Part shown: one piece after another, positions 56,499-64,000 of the stretch
Numbering within the stretch: the first letter of the stretch is position 1
How the letters are laid out: each line of letters opens with the position of its first letter
Assembly: GCA_028687575.1 (NCBI GenBank)
Contig: JAQTZW010000002.1
Coordinates: 1 to 64,000, forward strand
Direction of reading: 5' to 3'
DNA length: 64,000 bases
From: Gallionella sp.
GTDB lineage: Bacteria; Pseudomonadota; Gammaproteobacteria; Burkholderiales; Gallionellaceae
Made by a program: the position numbers and the translations under genes
Notes under the pieces: model-generated
Databases searched by the model: none
Told to the model about the DNA's origin: nothing
Seen by the model: only the letters and a program-made list of their open reading frames with translations

Positions 56499-58343
56499 AT
56501 GCTAAATATCCTCAATATGACTTTCCTGCAGGGCGGCGTGGCGCTGTTCCAGCAGGCCGAGCTGCAAGTCTTTGCCAATCAGCGCATCGGGCTGGTGGGC
56601 AAAAATGGCTGCGGTAAATCCACCCTGTTCCGGCTGATACGCGGCGAACTGAAACCCGAGGCGGGCGAAGTGTCGCTGCAGAATGGCAAAACGCTGGCCT
56701 GCGTCGAGCAGGAAATCGCCAACTCGCCACAACCGGCTTTGGAGTTCGTGCTGGACGGTGACGAGGAGAAGCGTCAGCTGGAAACGATACTCGCGCAGTC
56801 GTCGCATGATGCGGCGTGGTTCGAGGCGCAGCAGCGCTTCGAGGCGATAGACGGCTACGGTGCGCCGGCGCGTGCCGCGCAGTTGCTGGCCGGGCTGGGT
56901 TTCGCGCCCGATACGTTGCAACGCCCGGTCGCCAGTTTTTCGGGCGGCTGGCGGATGCGGCTCAATCTGGCGCGCGCGCTGATGCATCGCGCCGACCTGC
57001 TGTTGCTGGACGAGCCGACCAATCACCTCGATCTGGAGGCCATCCTCTGGCTGGAGCAATATCTGGCGCGCTATCCCGGCAGCATCCTGCTGGTGTCGCA
57101 CGACCGCGAATTCCTCAATGCCACGGTCAACCGCATCGCCCATGTCCATGATTGCGTGATAGACAACTATGCCGGTGATTACGACGATTTCGAGCGCGCC
57201 CGCGCCGAGCGCATCGCCCTGCAAAATCAGGCCTATCAGGCGCAGCAGGAAAAAATCGCCCATCTGGAAGATTTTGTGCGCCGCTTTCGTGCCAAGGCGA
57301 CCAAGGCCAAACAAGCGCAGAGCCGCGTCAAGGCGCTGGAGCGCATCACCCGCATCGCCCCGGCGCACATCGCCGACGGGCATTTCGAGCTGGAGATCGA
57401 AGCGCCCGAGCGCAGCCCGGACCTGCTGATGCGGCTGGAGAATCTGGGCTTTGGCTACGGTGATAAATCCCTGTTTGGAAATGTAAACATGGTGTTGCGC
57501 GCCGGCAGTCGCGTCGCGCTGCTGGGGCCCAATGGCGCAGGCAAATCCACGCTGATCAAGCTGTTGGTCGGCGAACTTGAACCCACGCAGGGCCGGCTGA
57601 CCGTCACGCCCGACATCCGCATCGGTTATTTTGCGCAGCATCAGCTGGAAAACCTCGATGCCGCCGCGACACCGTTGCAGCACATGGAGCGCATCGCGCC
57701 GAAACAGACCACACTGGCGCTGCGCACCTTTCTGGGACGTTTCGGGCTGGCCGGCAACGACGAGGACAGGCCGGTGGGCAGCTTCTCCGGCGGAGAAAAG
57801 AGCCGGCTGGCGCTGGCGCTGCTGGCCTGGCAGAAGCCGCACCTGTTGTTGCTGGATGAACCGACCAACCATTTGGACCTGGACATGCGCGACGCGCTGA
57901 CGCTGGCGCTGGAGGAATACACCGGGGCGGTGGTGATCGTCTCGCACGACCGCAGCCTGATCCGCGCGGTGGCCGACGAGCTGTGGCTGGTGGCCGACGG
58001 CCAGGCCAGCCTGTTCGACGGCGATCTGGAGGATTACAAGCTGTGGATAGAGGCGCGCAGACCGCGCGAAACGGTGCAGGTGAAGCCGGAAAAGCCACAG
58101 CCGGTCGCCGCCAAGCCCAACCGCAAGGCGCTGCAATCCAAACGCAACAAGCTGGAGACCGAGTTGAACAAGGTGCAGGCGGAACTGGCCGAAATCAACG
58201 CCAAACTAGGCGACCCGGCCACTTACACCGAATGCGGCAGCGATGTCATCGCCACGCTGAACGCGCGGCGCGAGGTCGTGCAGGCCCGCGTGGATGAGCT
58301 GGAAGAGGGTTGGCTGGAGCTGGAGATGGCGCTGGAAGAGTAG
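56499..58343 (+). CDS. ABC-F ATPase, YheS/Uup-like
   Basis: 614 residues with two ABC domains (about 1-245 and 310-530) and no membrane segment. Walker A GKNGCGKST and GPNGAGKST; signatures FSGGWRMR and FSGGEKSR; Walker B LLLLDEPTNHLDL twice. The linker about 245-300 is the P-site tRNA-interaction motif, and a coiled C-terminus (about 545-614) is present. ABC-F proteins act on stalled ribosomes. The gene follows rlmF by 21 bp. Closest subfamily is YheS by length and tail. Confidence 0.94.
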   Translation: MLNILNMTFLQGGVALFQQAELQVFANQRIGLVGKNGCGKSTLFRLIRGELKPEAGEVSLQNGKTLACVEQEIANSPQPALEFVLDGDEEKRQLETILAQSSHDAAWFEAQQRFEAIDGYGAPARAAQLLAGLGFAPDTLQRPVASFSGGWRMRLNLARALMHRADLLLLDEPTNHLDLEAILWLEQYLARYPGSILLVSHDREFLNATVNRIAHVHDCVIDNYAGDYDDFERARAERIALQNQAYQAQQEKIAHLEDFVRRFRAKATKAKQAQSRVKALERITRIAPAHIADGHFELEIEAPERSPDLLMRLENLGFGYGDKSLFGNVNMVLRAGSRVALLGPNGAGKSTLIKLLVGELEPTQGRLTVTPDIRIGYFAQHQLENLDAAATPLQHMERIAPKQTTLALRTFLGRFGLAGNDEDRPVGSFSGGEKSRLALALLAWQKPHLLLLDEPTNHLDLDMRDALTLALEEYTGAVVIVSHDRSLIRAVADELWLVADGQASLFDGDLEDYKLWIEARRPRETVQVKPEKPQPVAAKPNRKALQSKRNKLETELNKVQAELAEINAKLGDPATYTECGSDVIATLNARREVVQARVDELEEGWLELEMALEE

Positions 58344-58348
58344 GGGCG

Positions 58349-58573
58349 TTATTTCGATTCAGGCAGGGAGTTGTCGTGCGGCTTGGCGGTGACTTCCTTC
58401 AAAAAATCAGCGATGTCCCACTCGCAGCCGCCGCAGCCCGAAAGTGCGCCCGTCCACCGCGAAATGGCATGCATGTCCATGCCTTGCTCGGCCAGTTGCC
58501 GGATGTTTTCCCGCTTTGTGCCGCTGCAATGGCACATGACTTCATCGGTGGGATTGGGTTTATCGGTGCTCAT
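58349..58573 (-). CDS. BFD-like [2Fe-2S] protein
   Basis: 74 residues from MSTDKPNPTDEVM. It is a Fer2_BFD domain with cysteines CHC (14, 16) and CGGC (47, 50), as in bacterioferritin-associated ferredoxin. The sequence RENIRQLAEQGMDMHAISRW is the usual helical pair. It may pass electrons for iron release, but no bacterioferritin gene is near. The frame is open to ATG 58693, giving an extra 40 residues without the domain; I favour the short form. It faces the ABC-F gene. Confidence 0.85.
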   Translation of the reverse strand: MSTDKPNPTDEVMCHCSGTKRENIRQLAEQGMDMHAISRWTGALSGCGGCEWDIADFLKEVTAKPHDNSLPESK

Positions 58574-58722
58574 GGAGGTGGTTTGCGGATTGCCTGACGG
58601 ACTGATTGTAGCATCGCCCTGCGGCGGCGCGGACTGGCTGGGCCCGGCTTGTCCGAATCGTGCGCCCGTTTCGTGTTGCAGCGGCTTTGTCATTGCCTGA
58701 CCGTTGTGGTTTAATCGCGCCC

Positions 58723-59595
58723 ATGAAAAATTCCTTCCAGAACATCGCGCTGATCGGCAAGATCAAGTCCGCTGAAGTTGCCGTTCCGCTATTGCGTCTG
58801 GCGGAATTCCTGACCGCGAGGGGGCTCAACGTATATGTGGATACGCTGACCGCCGAGCACATCAAGGATGCCCTGTATCCGGCACTGCCGCTGCAGGAAC
58901 TGGCGGCCAAGGTGGATCTGGCTGTAGTGATCGGCGGCGACGGCACGATGCTGAATATCGCGCGCACCTTTTCGCCACACCATATCCCGCTGATCGGGGT
59001 GAATCAGGGCAGGCTGGGTTTTTTGACTGACCTGACGGTGGACAACATGCTGGACAACATCGCGGCGATGCTTGCGGGCGAGTACGTCACCGAGCGTCGC
59101 CTGTTGTTGCAGGCCTCCGTGATGCGTGCGGGTGTCGAGGTGTTCAGCGGGCTGGCGTTCAATGAGGTGGTGGTGCATCGCAGCCAGATTTCCAGCATGG
59201 TCGAGTTCGAGGTGCGCATAGACGGCGAATACCTCTACAACCAGCGCGCCGACGGTCTGATTGTCGCCACGCCGACCGGCTCGACCGCATACGCGATGTC
59301 AGCAGGCGGGCCCATCCTGCATCCGGGGCTGGAGGTGCTGGAACTGGTGCCGGTCTGTCCGCACACGTTGAGCAACCGTCCCATCGTGATCAATAGCTCG
59401 TCGGTACTCGAATTGTTGATGCACCGCACCGGCGATATTCGGGTACGTCTGGACAGCCACACCAGTTTCGATTTGCAGTTGCACGATACCGTCATCGTGA
59501 CACGCCACCCCGGGCACGCCCATCTGCTGCATCCGGTCGGACACAGTTATTACCATACCCTCAGAGAGAAGCTGCTCTGGAATCAGTCGCTTTGA
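58723..59595 (+). CDS. nadK: NAD kinase NadK
   Basis: 290 residues. Phosphorylates NAD+ to NADP+. It has IGGDGTMLNIAR (the catalytic GGDG) and NDVVVHR-like FNEVVVHRSQ, then TPTGSTAYAMSAGGPILHP. Start ATG 58723 precedes the family N-terminus, FQNIALIGKIKSAEV; the frame extends upstream without support. It is divergent from the BFD-like gene and is followed by recN after 31 bp. Confidence 0.97.
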   Translation: MKNSFQNIALIGKIKSAEVAVPLLRLAEFLTARGLNVYVDTLTAEHIKDALYPALPLQELAAKVDLAVVIGGDGTMLNIARTFSPHHIPLIGVNQGRLGFLTDLTVDNMLDNIAAMLAGEYVTERRLLLQASVMRAGVEVFSGLAFNEVVVHRSQISSMVEFEVRIDGEYLYNQRADGLIVATPTGSTAYAMSAGGPILHPGLEVLELVPVCPHTLSNRPIVINSSSVLELLMHRTGDIRVRLDSHTSFDLQLHDTVIVTRHPGHAHLLHPVGHSYYHTLREKLLWNQSL

Positions 59596-59626
59596 AATTC
59601 ATCATCAAAAACATTCAGGAGAGTTC

Positions 59627-61288
59627 ATGCTTAAGTTCCTGAGTATCCGGGATTTTGTCATCGTCTCCTCGCTGGAGCTGGAGTTTCAGGCCGGTTTTAC
59701 CGCGCTGACCGGCGAGACCGGAGCGGGCAAATCCATCCTGCTCGATGCGCTGTCGTTGGCACTGGGTGAGCGCGGTGATGCGAACATGGTGCGTATCGGC
59801 TGCGAACGTGCCGAGATCACCGCTGAATTCGAAATCGGCGCACAGCCGGCATTGCAGAGCTGGCTAAACGCGCAGGAATTGGAAGGCGATGACGGCGTGT
59901 GCCTGATGCGGCGCGTGCTGGAGGCGGGCGGACGTTCGCGCGGCTTTATCAATGGCCGCAGTGCCACCTTGCAGCAGATGCGCGAGGCGGGCGAGCTGCT
60001 GTTGAACATACACGGCCAACACGCCCACCAGTCGCTGTTGCGCCCGGAGTCGCAGCGCGAGTTGCTGGACGGCTATGCCGGTTTGCAGGCGGATGCGGCG
60101 CAGGTGGCGACCCTTTATCGCGAATGGCAGGGCTTGCTGGAGCGCCGTATCGCACTGAGCGAGAACTCGCAGACTGCCGCTGCCGAACGCGAACTACTGT
60201 TGTTTCAACGCGCCGAACTGGAAGGGCTGGCTTTCAATCTGATCGACTGGCAGGAGTTGCAGGTGGAATACCAGCGACTGGCGCATGCGGCGGGTCTGCT
60301 GGAAACTGCCGCATTCGGTGTCGAGTGTCTGAGCGATGCGGACGCCGCTTGTCTGGCACAGATCAATGCGTTGCTGACGCGTTTGCACGACGGCGTGCTG
60401 CACGACCCCAGCCTGGCCGATACCGTGCGCATGCTGGAAAGTGCGCAGGCCGACCTGCAGGAAGTGGTCTATGCGCTGCGCCATTACCAGCAGCGACTGG
60501 ATGCCGACCCGCAGCAGCTTGAGGAGAAAGAGCAGCGCATCAAGGCGGTGATGGACATGGCGCGCAAGTATCGCGTGCTTCCGGAACGGCTGGACGAAGT
60601 GTTGCAGCAGACCATCCTTCATCTGGCGGAGCTGGGCGGAGAGGTTGATCTGGCAGAGCTTGCCGAGCAGGAAAAGCTCGCGCAGAACCGCTATCTGCTG
60701 GCAGCGCAGCAATTAAGTCGGGCGCGCAAGGTTGCTGCTGCCAAACTGACCGCCGAGATTTCTGCCGCGATGCAGAAACTGGCGATGCAGGGCGGTAGTT
60801 TTGCGGTGGTATTGTTGCCGCTGGCCGAAGGCAATGCACACGGGCTGGATAGCATTGAGTTTCGCGTTGCTGCCAATCCCGGTGTACCGCAGCGCAACAT
60901 CGCCAAGGTCGCTTCGGGCGGCGAATTGTCGCGCATCAGCCTGGCGATCCAGGTTGCCACCAGCCAGTTGGCGAGTGTGCCGACGCTGATCTTCGACGAG
61001 GTGGACAGCGGCATCGGCGGGCGCGTGGCGGAGATCGTCGGGCAGCTGCTGGGACAACTGGGACACAATTATCAGGTGCTGTGCGTCACCCATCTGCCGC
61101 AGGTCGCGGCGGAGGCCGACTGGCAATGGCAGGTCAGCAAGGTGATCGCGGACGGTGTCACGCTGAGCCGCATCGAAGTGCTGGATGCCGAACGGCGTAT
61201 AGAAGAGATCGCACGCATGTTGGGCGGCGTAACCATCACCGAGACCACACGCAAACACGCAGCGGAGATGCTGGGCATGGCGGCTTGA
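59627..61288 (+). CDS. recN: DNA repair protein RecN
   Basis: 553 residues, SMC-like. Walker A TGETGAGKSILLDAL; central coiled coils (about 165-365) with GQHAHQSLLRPESQRELLDG before them; signature VASGGELSRISLA and Walker B IFDEVDSGIGG. It acts in double-strand break repair. AGGAGA lies 6 bp before the start. The order nadK-recN-bamE is ordinary for this group. LexA control was looked for but no clear SOS box seen. Confidence 0.97.
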   Translation: MLKFLSIRDFVIVSSLELEFQAGFTALTGETGAGKSILLDALSLALGERGDANMVRIGCERAEITAEFEIGAQPALQSWLNAQELEGDDGVCLMRRVLEAGGRSRGFINGRSATLQQMREAGELLLNIHGQHAHQSLLRPESQRELLDGYAGLQADAAQVATLYREWQGLLERRIALSENSQTAAAERELLLFQRAELEGLAFNLIDWQELQVEYQRLAHAAGLLETAAFGVECLSDADAACLAQINALLTRLHDGVLHDPSLADTVRMLESAQADLQEVVYALRHYQQRLDADPQQLEEKEQRIKAVMDMARKYRVLPERLDEVLQQTILHLAELGGEVDLAELAEQEKLAQNRYLLAAQQLSRARKVAAAKLTAEISAAMQKLAMQGGSFAVVLLPLAEGNAHGLDSIEFRVAANPGVPQRNIAKVASGGELSRISLAIQVATSQLASVPTLIFDEVDSGIGGRVAEIVGQLLGQLGHNYQVLCVTHLPQVAAEADWQWQVSKVIADGVTLSRIEVLDAERRIEEIARMLGGVTITETTRKHAAEMLGMAA

Positions 61289-61322
61289 GGTATCATGCCG
61301 CCGATACGCTTTTAACGAGACC

Positions 61323-62523
<1,201 letters not shown>

Positions 62524-62567
62524 TCCCCCAGCAGGCCGTTAACCTCTACTTGAGGAGGTAGCGAAAC

Positions 62568-63704
62568 ATGTCTGACAAAAATCATTTGCTGCTGGTAGAT
62601 GACGATTTCATGATGCAGGAGATCGAGCGTCACCAGTTGGGCGAAGAAAAATACCGCTTTTCGGTCGCTGACAACGGTGTGGACGCGCTGGTCAGGGTGT
62701 CTGCCGACAAGCCGGAGATCATTCTGCTGGATGTTTCCATGCCGGATATGGATGGTCTGGAAACCTGCCGGCGTATCCGTGCCGACGAGGATAACAACGA
62801 CATCCACATCATTTTCGTGACTTCGCACGACGATGACGAGACCCGACTGGCAGCATACGAGGCCGGCGGCGACGATGTGCTGACCAAGCCGCTCAACCCG
62901 GCAGAGATTTGCCGCAAGGTCGAGGTGGCTCTGGGGAGTCGCAAGCAGGTGGAGAGTCTGCACCGGCAGATCGCCGAAACCACGACATTTCTGATGTCCA
63001 CCATCAGCACCAGTGGCGAATATGGTGTGGTGATGACGGCGATGCGCCAGTCCATGGGTTGCAAATCGCTGGCCGAACTGGCCGAGGTGATGATCAAAGC
63101 GCTGGAGGATTTCGACTTGCAGGGGACGGTGCAGTTGCGCGTGCCGGGTGAGACCCTGACCATCAATACCGAACGTCGCTCCAGTGCGCTGGAGCAGGAG
63201 ATGCTGCTGAGACTCTCGCTGGAAAACAAGCACATCGTCGATTACGGAAGCCGCACGGCGTTCTGCTATCCGAACGTCGCAATCCTGATCAAGAACATGC
63301 CGCAGGACGATCCCGATGTCTATGGCCGAATCAAGGATAATGTCGCCTTGCTGTCCGAAGCTGGTGAATTTCGCATGCAGGCACTGGTGGGCGAAATCAG
63401 TGTGCGACGCCAGCAGGAGAGTCTGTCCAAAAGCGTTGCACTGGCAGCCGAAGTGCTGGCCCATGCGGATTCCCAATACAAGCGCGGCCAGTCCGAAATG
63501 GCACAGATATTCGATGAACTGGAACGCAAACTGGAATGGAGTCTGGCCGGCCTCGGGCTGACCGAGGATCAGGAACAGGGCTTCATCAAGCTGTTGCGTC
63601 CGATTACCGAGCGCGCGCAGGCGCTGTATGACGAAGGCGTCGAGCTGGACGAGCAACTCTCCCGCGCGCTGGGCGCATTGCAGGACAGCCTGGCTGCTAA
63701 ATAA
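62568..63704 (+). CDS. response regulator with an uncharacterised C-terminal domain
   Basis: 378 residues. A receiver (about 5-125) has LLVDDDF, phosphoacceptor Asp in LLDVSMPDMDG and Lys in LTKPLNP. Beyond about 130 there is a helical linker (QVESLHRQIAETTTFLMSTI), a GAF-like or sensor region (about 160-270) and a coiled coil near 270-300. No DNA-binding, GGDEF, EAL or HD motif is visible, so output is unknown. GAGG lies 7 bp before the start. The next gene, convergent, is an HPt protein, a possible phosphorelay partner. Confidence 0.88.
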   Translation: MSDKNHLLLVDDDFMMQEIERHQLGEEKYRFSVADNGVDALVRVSADKPEIILLDVSMPDMDGLETCRRIRADEDNNDIHIIFVTSHDDDETRLAAYEAGGDDVLTKPLNPAEICRKVEVALGSRKQVESLHRQIAETTTFLMSTISTSGEYGVVMTAMRQSMGCKSLAELAEVMIKALEDFDLQGTVQLRVPGETLTINTERRSSALEQEMLLRLSLENKHIVDYGSRTAFCYPNVAILIKNMPQDDPDVYGRIKDNVALLSEAGEFRMQALVGEISVRRQQESLSKSVALAAEVLAHADSQYKRGQSEMAQIFDELERKLEWSLAGLGLTEDQEQGFIKLLRPITERAQALYDEGVELDEQLSRALGALQDSLAAK

Positions 63705-63728
63705 CGACGGGTTCTGCTGTCTACAATC

Positions 63729-63758
63729 AAGGGGCGATGCCAAGGCATCGCCCCTTTT
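63729..63758. terminator. intrinsic terminator between convergent genes
   Basis: A 10-11 bp stem GGGGCGATGCC with tiny loop and a TTTT tail on the plus strand. It serves the response regulator, with the HPt gene ending at 63771 on the other strand. Confidence 0.88.
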
Positions 63759-63770
63759 GCTTGATGCCGG

Positions 63771-64000
63771 TTACGGCTGTGTGGCGCCGCGCTCGTGATT
63801 GCGGATGACGACCAGTGCATCGGTCATCAGTGTTTTCAGCGCCGGGCAGGACTGGATGGCCTCATCGGTTTTTCCCGCCATGAGCCGCGCTTCCATGTCT
63901 GCGGCTGCCTGGCGGACAGCCAGCGCGCCTATCGAGGCCGCCATGCCTTTGAGCGAATGCGCCTGCCGTTGGGCGACTTCGAACTTGCCGCTATTGAGCA
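63771..64000 (-). CDS. C-terminal HPt domain of a truncated signalling protein
   Basis: The reading frame runs off the window end; 76 codons and the TAA at 63771-63773 are visible. It has the HPt phospho-His in RQAHSLKGMAASIGALA, then VRQAAADMEARLMAG. This is the end of either an HPt-only protein or a hybrid kinase. It converges on the response regulator gene and may pass phosphate to it. Confidence 0.8.
   Translation of the reverse strand, partial: LNSGKFEVAQRQAHSLKGMAASIGALAVRQAAADMEARLMAGKTDEAIQSCPALKTLMTDALVVIRNHERGATQP

Noticed and set aside
56502..58136. A 544-codon open frame on the minus strand opposite the ABC-F gene
   Set aside because: The plus-strand gene has both ABC domains with all motifs; the minus frame is a composition artefact.

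Overview
The window is about 64 kb of high-GC proteobacterial chromosome, densely coded, with long same-strand operons and 1-4 bp start/stop overlaps. Several gene orders suggest a betaproteobacterium: RNase II-like/tonB/aroE/mtgA, dacA/aminotransferase/ybeD/lipB/lipA, rsgA/M48 peptidase/orn, and recN/bamE/dapB. The class I c-type cytochromes, a RegB/RegA redox pair, a PCuAC copper chaperone and many PAS/GGDEF/HDOD signalling proteins fit a microaerophilic, respiration-centred member of Nitrosomonadales (Gallionellaceae/Sideroxydans-like). That placement is inference from gene content, not from a marker gene; no rRNA, tRNA or CRISPR was seen.

Layout. 1-0.4 kb: AT-richer accessory remnant with two small unassigned ORFs. 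0.45-16.2 kb: minus-strand housekeeping block (selO, mgtE, mtgA, aroE, a metal ABC transporter/porin cluster, tonB, RNase II-like, cytochrome c, lipA, lipB, ybeD, class IV aminotransferase, dacA). 16.4-20.7 kb: a stand-alone CZB zinc-binding protein, two tandem HDOD proteins, and regB-regA. 21-26.4 kb: plus-strand PCuAC chaperone, CaxA-like antiporter, argB, HAD phosphatase, DAHP synthase and a Lys/Ala/Pro-rich protein. 26.5-28.6 kb: two DUF2145 paralogues around a small secreted protein. 28.8-36.6 kb: type I restriction-modification island (hsdR-hsdS-DUF559-rhuM-hsdM). 36.7-38.9 kb: CobD/CbiB-like protein and srkA. 38.9-43.7 kb: very large hybrid kinase plus FIST sensor. 43.9-51.3 kb: psiE, rsgA, cytochrome c, M48 peptidase, orn, usp, GGDEF protein, hemH. 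51.4-58.3 kb: RND efflux pair, rlmF and an ABC-F ATPase. 58.3-64 kb: BFD-like ferredoxin, nadK, recN, bamE, dapB, a response regulator and the tail of an HPt protein.

The most unusual structure is in the restriction island. Ten copies of a 39-48 bp double-hairpin repeat occur there and nowhere else that I could see in the window. Inverted copies flank a DUF559 nuclease core like terminal repeats. Other copies are built in frame into HsdR (47 codons) and HsdS (start, middle and end) exactly at inter-domain linkers. This resembles the REP/RAYT arrangement, but with a PD-(D/E)xK-type nuclease and with tolerance for insertion into proteins.

Other notable signals: a 226-bp MITE-like element present twice in the same orientation just upstream of plus-strand genes; two RegR/RegA-type boxes upstream of regB, whose periplasmic loop is Met/His-rich and which sits beside a copper chaperone gene; a D,D-carboxypeptidase whose catalytic serine is alanine; and an FNR-family palindrome in class II position upstream of cytochrome c.
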